From Ichthyophonus hoferi (lineage: Eukaryota > Opisthokonta > Ichthyosporea > Ichthyophonida > Ichthyophonidae): a stretch of 12,123 bases of DNA. The notes under the pieces are model-generated. The model did no database searches. It was given only the letters and a program-made list of their open reading frames with translations, and was not told the origin of the DNA. The stretch is from contig NAOQ01000018.1 of assembly GCA_002751075.1 (NCBI GenBank), positions 32,594 through 44,716 of the forward strand. Reading direction: 5' to 3'. This document shows positions 1 to 7,632 of this stretch, one piece after another. How positions within the stretch are numbered: the first letter of the stretch is position 1; every line of letters starts with the position of its first letter. The position numbers and the translations under genes were made by a program.

Positions 1-1
<1 letters not shown>

Positions 2-31
<30 letters not shown>
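2..31. repeat. Poly(A) run of 30 bases
   Basis: An uninterrupted run of A opens the window and is followed by a short AGGTAAGGTAAA stretch. It may be the tail of a retroposed element lying to the left or a plain homopolymer; nothing within the window decides between these. Confidence 0.8.
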
Positions 32-33
<2 letters not shown>

Positions 34-586
34 TAAGGTAAAATAAAATTAATTAGGCCATTAGTATTGAATTTTATCTTTCCAAAGCTAAAAAATTATC
101 TTATCTTTTTTTATTTTTTTTATTATTATTTGTATTGAGTATTTTGAAGATTAAAAGGTATAGTATCCACGTATTATAACGTCATAATATCTTGCATTGG
201 TATTATAATTATATGCGGTGTTGTATTATATTATGATGTCTTATTGTAACACAATACACAGTCAACCCAAGATATGTAATGTATTATCAGTAAAAAACTG
301 TAATAACATCATATGCTAGTAAAAAATATTAATCAATATATATCCAATGCAACTACCAATTAAAATGCAAAAATTGTGGATGTTTTTCAACCTGTATCCA
401 AAATAATTAATCTTCAGATCATTCAAACGGATTTTACAAGGCAATAATCATGAAGATCATTTCCAGCATGACCTCTCGTATAATATTACCTACCCTATTC
501 ACCATCATGCCATATATCATTGCATATATTGAGCCATTTCTTGGTTTAAATGTGACTGTCAAATTAGTGGCTACTCTGTCATAGTT
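32..586. other. AT-rich intergenic DNA
   Basis: No open frame of useful length, RNA gene or clear repeat was found on either strand. Several TATTATA/TAATATA-like words recur at 170-300 without forming a regular array. Confidence 0.5.
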
Positions 587-695
587 GTTGAAACTCGGCC
601 ACTTCATAAAGGACGTTTCATTCTATGTTTGCTACTGTATTCAACATCCTATTATAAGTACATAAGTGTCATATGTATTTATCTACTGCTTTCAG
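587..695 (+). repeat. Dispersed repeat, copy 1
   Basis: This stretch matches 1531-1638 in the same orientation over its whole length, from GTTGAAACTCGGCCAC to a shared TTTCAG/TATCAG end. By eye about four bases in five agree, with few gaps. Conserved blocks include CATAAAGGA, TTCTATGTTTGCT and TTCAACAT.CTATTATA. The family is not identified. The flanks do not align beyond the two ends. Confidence 0.75.
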
Positions 696-1446
696 AATAT
701 ATTTTGTTCAAAGTTACTATATCTTTGTAGAATTTGTGTAGAGTTTTTAGTGCTGTAAAAACAAAAGGGAACAGAGACAGGTACGCTGTTTCATAGAAAT
801 GATAATAAGAGTAAGAGAAATATTCTAGAGCAAGAGCAAGAGCAGAAGCAAACGGAATATACAGTTGATGACCTTTTTTCCATTTTTTTTTTAATTGAGT
901 GATATTCTACAGTCACTTTGAATATCCTCAGAAATTATCTATATCTAGTTCATTTATTGAGCCACGAGCCTGCAGCTAAATAGTTAACATGTTAAGGTTC
1001 TTTTCGTTCTTTTCCTATTCCTTTTTCATATTTTTTATGCCCTAGGTAAAATAATTTATCTAGGCTAAAGGAGAGCGTTAAAGCATGAGTATTTAATTAA
1101 TTTGGGCATTTCTTTGCATGGCTATAATTATTATGATATATTTAGTCTGAGAAAATAGTTGTGCAATTAATTGGCGCTTACTGATAATCTAAAGATATCT
1201 ATAAAAATTCAGCCAGGCAATGGCAGAGGTCCCACCCACAACTATGTATTATGATATGATTCACCTACTTTCTTATTGGTAGTCGGTCTCAGCTTTGACC
1301 TAGTATAGTGTTGGTCAATAGTTTACACGATATGATAGGATATAATGCTAAGTGCATAATTAAAGTGCCCATTGGTGACAAATGAAACTTCATGTAATCC
1401 CAATATATTCAGCCTATTTCTCTAGATAGGTTACTATTTGATACAC
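696..1446. other. Intergenic DNA, no gene seen
   Basis: The stretch is AT-rich with a purine-rich patch (GAGCAAGAGCAAGAGCAGAAGC) around 826-850 and a somewhat GC-richer island around 1215-1310. No coding frame, RNA gene or repeat boundary could be supported. Confidence 0.45.
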
Positions 1447-1470
1447 AATAATAATAATAATAATAATAAT
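1447..1470. repeat. (AAT)8 microsatellite
   Basis: Eight perfect AAT units follow ACAC. The Asn run in a plus-strand open frame here is only this microsatellite translated. Confidence 0.95.
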
Positions 1471-1530
1471 TTTGACGACTACTATGAAGCTGATTTAATT
1501 ATATTATATATTAAATTATATAATACTAGT

Positions 1531-1638
1531 GTTGAAACTCGGCCACCTCATAAAGGAAGTTTCCTTCTATGTTTGCTATTACATTCAACATTCTATTATA
1601 GGTATGTAGTTATTTTGTATTTAATGCAGCTTTATCAG
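1531..1638 (+). repeat. Dispersed repeat, copy 2
   Basis: This is the second copy of the repeat at 587-695, in the same orientation and starting with the same GTTGAAACTCGGCCAC block. The sequence that follows (GGTAAAGCGAATGATTAGAG onward) has no counterpart after copy 1. The two copies therefore share a defined segment rather than belonging to one long duplication. Confidence 0.75.
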
Positions 1639-1840
1639 GTAAAGCGAATGATTAGAGAATTCGGAGTTAAAATGACCCAATGACTCTTACCTCATTGGTG
1701 CGGCTACTCGCACAATTATGTTGACAAATCAATCTATCAGGTTAAAAAATATTATGCAATGAACCGGATCTTTGATCTGAGCTACTATCGAACTTAGCAA
1801 CAATATTTAAGCAGAAAGAATTCAAAACAAGCTCTTACTT

Positions 1841-2110
1841 TAACCCCTCAAACCATCATTTGGTCCGCCAGAATAGAAAATAAAACCAAAGCTATTCTTT
1901 CTATGGATTCCAGAGAACCTAGAGGGACTTCAATGCATCAGGCTATCCCGTCCCAAGCGGAGAGTAACAATCCGCGACACTTAGTAGCCTTCTTGGATGT
2001 TACAGAGGTCTTTTTTCGTGGAGTAGGTGTTTTGAAACACCTGCCATAGCATATTCCACGTAGAGTTAAATAGTGACCCAAAAAACAAGAAGAAAAAGGC
2101 GGTAATTATT
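1841..2110 (+). mobile_element. Interspersed element, left inverted copy
   Basis: This copy aligns with the reverse complement of 2163-2613. Shared landmarks in order are ACCATCAT, GCCAGAATAGAAAA, GGAACTTCAA or its variant, a CCGTCCCA-type block, GCGAC, TTACAGAGGT, GGTGTTTTGAAACACCTGCC, AGCATATT and GGCGGTAATTATT. It is shorter than the right copy. It carries no long open frame and no protein I recognise, and the family is not identified. The amount of divergence between copies suggests an old insertion. Confidence 0.65.
2025..2042. repeat. Short hairpin conserved in both copies
   Basis: AGGTGTTTTGAAACACCT pairs as an 8-base stem around two bases. The equivalent site in the right copy is 2232-2249, where the stem is kept except at its outermost pair. 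Keeping such a perfect stem while the surroundings diverged hints that it mattered to the element. Confidence 0.6.
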
Positions 2111-2162
2111 CATGATAATAAATAATTGTTAGTTTTAAATATAAGTAATAAAATTAATTAGG
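2111..2162. other. Spacer between the inverted copies
   Basis: This 52-bp AT-only-like spacer separates the two head-on copies. Both copies stop at the same GGCGGTAATTATT end, so this spacer marks the common boundary of the element. The whole 1841-2613 region could fold into an imperfect giant stem-loop with the spacer as its loop. Confidence 0.6.
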
Positions 2163-2613
2163 AATAATTACCGCCTTTCTCTCCCTATTTTTTACGCCGC
2201 TTTTCAACTGTACGTGCAATATGCTAATGGCAGGTGTTTCAAAACACCAACTTCGCAAAAAAAAACCTCTGTAACACTCACGAAGGGTGCCACACCTCCA
2301 AAAACTATCTTCCCTCCCTCCGTGCAGTGAAAGCATGCTGGGTCCATAACCCTGTCGGAAGTCTCCTCGGTTATTTCTGATGTCTTGCGATATCGTGTCC
2401 GAAACTGACTCAGTGTTAGCTAAGGATGATTCCTCTAAGCTCGATGTCGACCATGTAATTTTGGAAGGAGTAGAAGGGTCGCGCATTGTTGTTGTTTGCC
2501 TGGGACGGCCTTGTAGGTAGTTGAAGTTCCGTTTGATTCACTGGTATCTGTAGAAAAAATAACTTTGGTTTCTTTTCTATTCTGGCTACCCAGGATGATG
2601 GTCTTGGGTGTTA
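2163..2613 (-). mobile_element. Interspersed element, right inverted copy
   Basis: This is the longer copy of the element, read on the minus strand from TAACACCCAAGACCATCAT to GGCGGTAATTATT. A minus-strand frame of 110 codons, starting at ATG 2486 after an AACAACAACA leader-like run, spans most of it. Its product begins MRDPSTPSK, is Ser/Thr-rich and then basic, and shows no domain I recognise. Because the left copy keeps no comparable frame, I treat this as part of a repeat, not as a host gene. Confidence 0.6.
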
Positions 2614-3195
2614 GAAAAAAAGGTGCATTTAAAAATATTTCTAATTAAATATTTCTTAACTGCCATAACAAAAATAAAAAAAGTAAATTATTAAACTACT
2701 CTCATACTAATATTTTAGAAGATTTATTCATCCTTTTTTTCGATCCTTGATAATGAACTGAGTTGGTGTTACATAGTTTTTCCGCCGATTTACTGACCTG
2801 ATGCAGTACCACTTACGCTACTTACTTCTTTTGGGACTTTGTCGTGCACAAAAAACACTTTAATTAATAATTAATTTTGAGACATCTATTATATTTAATT
2901 AGGATCAGAAGATTAGCACGTAAACTTACTTTGATTAGAAAAGCGGTGATCTGAACAATTAATTCAACTCTGCGATTGGTGTAAAAATACAAACTCAAGA
3001 TTAGTTTAGTTCGATAATATATTTCCACCTATTGAATTGATTGGTCAACACATATACAAGTAGTTATTTATACTCATGAGATAGATGGCTAAAGAGCCAT
3101 CCTGGAAAAGAGACAAGTAAGACTATCATGAATTAGATTAATGATGCTTATCATCTGATCAACTGGGATTGATTAGAAATCGAACAACTATATAA
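2614..3195. other. AT-rich intergenic DNA
   Basis: No gene is supported on either strand. A slightly GC-richer patch at about 2745-2850 has no long open frame and no match elsewhere in the window. Confidence 0.4.
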
Positions 3196-3197
3196 CC

Positions 3198-3311
3198 AAC
3201 GTTTACAGACTTAATCTGCATCTTGATTTCAGTTGGTAATAAAAGCGATATAAGTGTAACTTAAGTAAACGTTATAAATTATGTCTAAATTACAGTTGGC
3301 TTTATTACCAA
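3198..3311. repeat. Two interleaved inverted repeats
   Basis: AACGTTTAC at 3198-3206 pairs with GTAAACGTT at 3265-3273. TTGGTAATAAAAGC at 3233-3246 pairs with GCTTTATTACCAA at 3299-3311 with one bulged base. The stems cross, so they would form either alternative folds or a pseudoknot-like arrangement, or they may be chance. Confidence 0.4.
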
Positions 3312-3465
3312 GAACATAGCAAGGCATCTGACAAGAAGTCAGGGTCCGCCACCACAACCGAAAAGGAGAAGCACTGAAGGCGAATATGTTTCTTCTGAGT
3401 TACCGGAAGAAACGGAAGGGTCAAGTTCGGAACATAATTGGAAAGAAAAGAAGTACCCCCTTTGA
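3289..3465 (+). CDS. Coding-like fragment, unknown protein
   Basis: A 58-codon open stretch lies here without a start codon. Its composition is less AT-rich than its surroundings. The product carries a Gly-Pro-Pro-Pro-Gln-Pro-Lys-Arg-Arg segment followed by an acidic Ser-rich part (LPEETEGSSSEH). A plausible splice acceptor, TCTAAATTACAG, sits at its left end (3284-3295). Acidic, GC-richer sequence continues to about 3495. It could be an exon or relic of a host gene, or a fragment of a mobile element. I do not recognise a domain. Confidence 0.25.
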   Translation: MTVGFITKNIARHLTRSQGPPPQPKRRSTEGEYVSSELPEETEGSSSEHNWKEKKYPL

Positions 3466-3544
3466 CCAGGATGAGGAACTGGATCCAGAAGAGGTGGTTT
3501 TCTACACTTTCTTTCTTAATGCCATACTATTTTAAACATAATAT

Positions 3545-3736
3545 ATGCCTTCAATAGAACCTCTTTTACAACAACTGAGCGTTAAAGATAGTTTTGATCA
3601 AATGATTATTAATATACGCATACCAATTGGAGATCCCAAAAACTGCGGACAAGTCCCTGAAACGAACTACCACAAATGTTTATGCAAAGCATCTATTTCT
3701 GTATATTCTTCTGAAACTAGGAAAATATGCACATAA
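3545..3736 (+). CDS. Small hypothetical ORF, 63 codons
   Basis: ATG at 3545 opens directly after in-frame stops and the frame runs 63 codons. The product starts MPSIEPLLQQLSVKDSFDQ and ends with a Cys-bearing tail (NYHKCLCKAS). The amino acid mix is less biased than most chance frames in this AT-rich DNA. It lies 80 bases after the coding-like fragment at 3289-3465, so both may belong to the same relic. No family is recognised, and a chance frame is quite possible. Confidence 0.25.
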   Translation: MPSIEPLLQQLSVKDSFDQMIINIRIPIGDPKNCGQVPETNYHKCLCKASISVYSSETRKICT

Positions 3737-3739
3737 CCA

Positions 3740-4598
3740 ACTTTTAATGAAAATAAGAACATCGGTTATAAAATTGCAATAAGTGTTACATGATCACTAA
3801 CTCTGAATGAACACGCAGTTCAAATTGGTTTGTCGATACATAGTTTTCAAACACTTACATTAATGAATTAACTAATGAGGCAATGGAGTAAGGACACGTT
3901 GGCACTCACATACAATAATCAGTGTCCAGATCACTCGTTTGTTCTGAAGTCAGAACTGCCTACTAACATGAAATAGTGATATAGTTATAATTTACATCGT
4001 CATAAGGCACCCCTTACTAATCAATTTCAATCAGGAAATTTCCAAAATAGCACTTAAGCGAATCAAAACATTGATTAATTTTGCATTGGGACAGAGATAT
4101 AGCTATAGTTAATTACCTAGAGAGTCAGTGTACGTACCTTCTATCATAAAAAGTAAATATTGGATCTATGTGAAACCCCATACCTGAGCCGCGGACAAAT
4201 CGGTATACTAATAATATTATACCGAGATAAAAATATCTATTTATAAGTATTGCACTGCTAATTGGCTTATAAGCCTTAAGTCCAATGAATTAAAGCTAGA
4301 TAAAATTGTCCAATCAAATAGCGCATTGTGAGTTTAGTTACTCGGCAAACAATAAAAGAAATAAATCTAATTACCAGCCTAAAATAATAACACATTTAAG
4401 CTAGGACGAGTTAATATAAAAAGCATACATAACATATTATTAGGTGGAGTGTTGCAAATTTTATATATACGAATTGATGTAGAGTGTAAAAACTGAGGAC
4501 AATTTATGGTAACATAGTTTGGGACATATTCTGGGCACAGAAATGAATACAAATTTTCCTTTCCGTTTGTGTACCAGCAACGCTGTTGATTTCATCAT
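3740..4598. other. Intergenic DNA, no gene seen
   Basis: Apart from a short hairpin at 4200-4225, nothing could be supported. The segment at about 3880-4020 is less AT-rich and looks like an interspersed repeat, but no second copy lies in the window. Confidence 0.4.
4200..4225. repeat. Short perfect hairpin
   Basis: TCGGTATA pairs perfectly with TATACCGA around a 10-base AT loop. No known regulatory element is recognised, and stems of this size are expected now and then in AT-rich DNA. Confidence 0.5.
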
Positions 4599-4844
4599 AT
4601 GAGAGATAAATGCCCATTATGTAAAGAATTATTGTTTTATGATAAATATTGTGAGTGTGATTGCATATTTAGGTGGATGTACTATGGTAGAACATTTGAA
4701 AACAATTGTGACTATTTTTATATTATGAAATATGCTTCCACAGTGAGTCTACTGACCCTACCCTACCTCCGATTCAATATTGCATACAAACAATTCTTTA
4801 ATAACATCATTAACCTGTACAATTATTTGGTATACATTGGTTAG
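4599..4844 (+). CDS. Cys-rich small ORF, doubtful
   Basis: An ATG-initiated frame of 81 codons has its Cys residues packed near the start: CPLC at residues 5-8, then CECDC at about 18-22, then a single Cys near 36. The spacing faintly resembles a small zinc-binding knuckle. However, the remainder is hydrophobic and looks like translated AT-rich DNA. Only the first ~45 residues are at all protein-like, and it may be chance. Confidence 0.15.
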   Translation: MRDKCPLCKELLFYDKYCECDCIFRWMYYGRTFENNCDYFYIMKYASTVSLLTLPYLRFNIAYKQFFNNIINLYNYLVYIG

Positions 4845-5375
4845 GGGCCTAGCTTCTATGGCTACCAGGATATTAGATTAAATACTTGATCATTTTATGC
4901 CATTGTGATAAGGTCTATGTCCTGGTTCAACGGATTACCTAAATAATAAAAATTACAGACCTCTATTAGTACAATGCTAAATTGCAAAAGTGTAAAGTAT
5001 TCTAGCCTAAATTTAGTTAGGCTAATAATTTATGAATTGGATAATTACATAGTAAAAAAGCTGTATTATAATATTATATTCTATATTTTTCACTCATCTG
5101 GCTGAATATCTCATTCGTCAGCAGTTTACTATTTCACTGTAGTAGTCCTTTTATCATCTTTGTTTTTTTCAACAAGCAGCAAAGAAGACGAAAATATAAA
5201 AATGAAAGCATTATTATTCAAAGATCCTTTTTCAAAGATATTAGATTTTTTATTTCTGTATTTTGGCTCTACTCAAACAGTCTGACCTATTATTACTGGA
5301 GAGCCTGGAACATGTTTTCAAATTGGGGACAAATATTTCATATGTTCTATTTTCAATCCTCATCCTCCCAGTGAA

Positions 5376-5400
5376 TTTTTTTTTTTTTTTAAAAAAAAAA
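5376..5400. repeat. T15A10 homopolymer junction
   Basis: Fifteen T are followed directly by ten A. A similar T12A8 junction occurs at 7978-7997. These are low-complexity tracts. Confidence 0.9.
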
Positions 5401-5535
5401 CTATTCATTTTTTTCTTATCTTGCTATGTTTCTAAAATATCTGTAGAAAGCTATAAAAATTTCTCCGTTCAACATTTTTAAGATTGTAACACTGCATTCA
5501 CGAGATATAAAACTTTAAATCTGTCCTAATATTGA

Positions 5536-5886
5536 TCAGAAGAGGAATGTTCTTATAAGCTTGAAAATCCAAGAGAATCGTTTGAAGAGGAGTCAAGATT
5601 GAAAGCTGGCAAGGGAGGAGTCTCAAAGGGCAGATTATTTTTAGCTGTGGTAGATTATACAGTGTTGATTGGAAGTGTAATTTTTACTTTCTTTTCTATT
5701 CTCACAAACCGGGCACAGGTGATAGGAGTTAGTAATAATTTGCACTTAAGAAAAATGTCATCTTCGGAAGAACTTAATATTTGGATTCTAGTCATGCCTT
5801 ATGTTAGAAATAGAAATAGTAGTGGGCTTAATTATGGCTCATATAATTGTTTATTTCAATTGAATCTGCCTGGCAGTACCGATTAG
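5536..5886 (+). CDS. Open stretch of 116 codons, unknown
   Basis: The frame is open from just after a stop at 5533-5535 to the TAG at 5884-5886, with the first ATG far inside. The first ~35 residues are charged (EEECSYKLENPRESFEEE, then Lys/Gly-rich). A hydrophobic segment follows (VVDYTVLIGSVIFTFFSIL) that would make one membrane span. It begins near a plausible acceptor (TTGATCAG). No family is recognised. One frame of this length is roughly what chance gives in a window of this size and base composition. Confidence 0.15.
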   Translation, partial: SEEECSYKLENPRESFEEESRLKAGKGGVSKGRLFLAVVDYTVLIGSVIFTFFSILTNRAQVIGVSNNLHLRKMSSSEELNIWILVMPYVRNRNSSGLNYGSYNCLFQLNLPGSTD

Positions 5887-6139
5887 TAACCACATTACCC
5901 CAATAGTAACATCCCAAAGTCATTCAACCATCAAAAAATCGGCCTTTTAAATAGGATTAGGGTTGCAGTTAAAAATTAATCTCAATCATTTTTGAAAGTA
6001 AATTGCCACTCTAAATATAACTAAACTCTATACTTCTCTTTTACTTTAAAACAAAAACTTAATGAAAAATAAAATATCTTGCTATCATAGGTGCAACTAA
6101 TTTATTATAATTGGATTCACTGGTTTGGTGCATTATATA

Positions 6140-6240
6140 TTAATAAATTATTTATTTATTTATTAATTATACTATGGTATGCTTGAATATATTGACCTAA
6201 TGCATACCATACTAATATGTGTAGTTTATTTATTTATTTT
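6140..6240. repeat. TTTA-repeat pair flanking a hairpin
   Basis: Short (TTTA)n runs at about 6148-6163 and 6222-6239 bracket a hairpin. TATGGTATGC (6173-6182) pairs perfectly with GCATACCATA (6202-6211) around 19 bases. A 16-bp AT palindrome follows at 6252-6267. The function is unknown. Confidence 0.45.
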
Positions 6241-7550
6241 TCCATATCATTATATATCATGATATATTAGACTATGTTAAATCTCTCAAGTCTATTGACA
6301 CGACTAGATGAATGTGCGTGTTTATATAATGTTAATGACATGTAATGTGTTATAGTATATTCTATACTGCACTTTTTTATGTCACACAGTAGGTTATAAT
6401 GTATTGAATAGTTTGGTAAGTTTTAATACACTGTATGATAATATGCTTTGTCGGAAGTAACTATATTATATAGACTCGGGAAGAGAGTGTGCTCAAATTC
6501 AGAATCCAATGGTTGCAGAGTCGGCGGTGGAGTCACTTAGGCTAGCTCCAGAGTCGTTGCAAGCATTTAATTAGTTGCTCAGGTAATGTCTAGGAGTGTC
6601 CTCTGATTCAGAGTTGAATTGGACTCTTACCTTCTTCGGGGACCGTCTTACTTATTTGTTGCATTATATTCTTTTACTTTAGCATCAAAAATAATACGGC
6701 ACATAATATTCCCGCTGATCTGCTTTTGGACCCCGCCCATTTATTCTATTACATTACATTTTGTTATTTTTTTGTTATATATATTATGATAATAAACAGA
6801 AAAAAATAAGTACAGTGCGTGATATTCTCGCGTGGTACCCACTACAGTATTCACCATATCCTTAATATTTATTTTCTCAGATCGGACGAAATGTATGCTT
6901 TTTCTAGGTATGGCCGTAGCCAATAATACAAGATTTGTAAAATTATAAATACATATCCGAGAATAAAATAGGTCAAAAATGCATAAAATTGAAACAAGAA
7001 AGCATATTTAAGCATCAAGAAAAATGGTGCTTTCTACGATATTTAGTCCTAATAAAAACAATTCATACAATCCAAAATCAGTATGACTAAATATTGTGAT
7101 ATTAATGCAAGAACACAAAAAAGGTAAATTGAAGGCATATTATTTTGCTTTTATTAATTTTCTGGAAATTTTTTTTTGAAGGATATTTGGAAACTTAAGC
7201 AAATAAGAATGCATTTTATTGAAAAAAAAATTTTTCTGGTGGGGAGTTCCGGCATGATCTAAAACTATTTAGTACACCAATCCGATCGATGAGAATATTT
7301 AAATTAAATACATTTTATCATTACAAATGCAACCAATGTCATTGATCAATATTAATTTGCTATTACATTCCTTGATCTATAATTAAAAATGAGCCAATAA
7401 AATGCAAAACCAGATGGCTAAGAACTTGTATAATTTAAAGGTATAATATAATTGGATTATATTTTTATGTGAACTGGCGTGGCTCATCAGGTACCGCGCC
7501 TAAAGGCATGTTTTGTTTATTATGGTGGTTTACAATACATTGCAACTACA
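6241..7550. other. Intergenic DNA upstream of UQCRH
   Basis: The stretch has GC-richer islands at about 6475-6660 and 6800-6920, set in AT-rich DNA. Short open frames occur on both strands in the islands, but none is recognisable, and the islands are probably repeat relics. No other gene is supported. Confidence 0.4.
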
Positions 7551-7555
7551 ACAAC

Positions 7556-7563
7556 TATAAAGG
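7556..7563 (+). promoter_or_regulatory. Likely TATA box of UQCRH
   Basis: TATAAAGG lies about 27 bases before a pyrimidine tract (GCTTTCCCGTC, about 7577-7587), which would serve as initiator. This spacing is typical for a TATA-driven RNA polymerase II start. It predicts a 5' leader of only about 30 bases before the ATG at 7612. The call is an inference from spacing and motif only. Confidence 0.5.
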
Positions 7564-7576
7564 ATAAATATTTTTT

Positions 7577-7587
7577 GCTTTCCCGTC
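7577..7587 (+). promoter_or_regulatory. Pyrimidine-rich initiator candidate
   Basis: The CTTTCCC core resembles the polypyrimidine (TCT-type) initiators known from ribosomal-protein and other housekeeping genes of animals. It is the only such tract between the TATA box and the start codon. Confidence 0.4.
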
Positions 7588-7611
7588 ATCATTTTTTTCC
7601 CTATAATAACA

Positions 7612-7632
7612 ATGTCGGAGACTGTTATCAAG
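7612..7632 (+). CDS. UQCRH: UQCRH exon 1 (coding part)
   Basis: The exon encodes MSETVIK and ends at AAG|GTACTA. The ATG sits in an A-rich context (AACAATGTC) that suits initiation. The exon lies about 30 bases after the proposed transcription start. Read through, the frame would stop after three more codons, which supports the donor. Confidence 0.75.

Noticed and set aside
1438-1683. Plus-strand 81-codon frame with an Asn run
   Set aside because: It is made of the (AAT)8 microsatellite plus dispersed-repeat copy 2.
5077-5374. Plus-strand stop-to-stop frame of about 99 codons, unusually rich in Trp, Phe and Tyr (YYYWRAWNMF)
   Set aside because: There is no start codon near its beginning, no domain and low-complexity T-rich origin. 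It is probably chance, though the five Trp codons were noted.
6471-6534. GC-richer island with open plus-strand frame (MVAESAVESLRL...)
   Set aside because: It is short, stops quickly, and competing frames on both strands look equally protein-like. It is more likely a repeat relic.
6741-6923. Minus-strand 60-codon frame starting MATAIPRKSIHF
   Set aside because: The second half is typical AT-rich noise, with no domain and no supporting splice or promoter signal.
7465-7505. GGCGTGGCTCATCAGGTACCGCGCC as a possible tRNA or polymerase III element
   Set aside because: There is no cloverleaf and no B-box consensus. Only a 4-base GGCG/CGCC match supports pairing.
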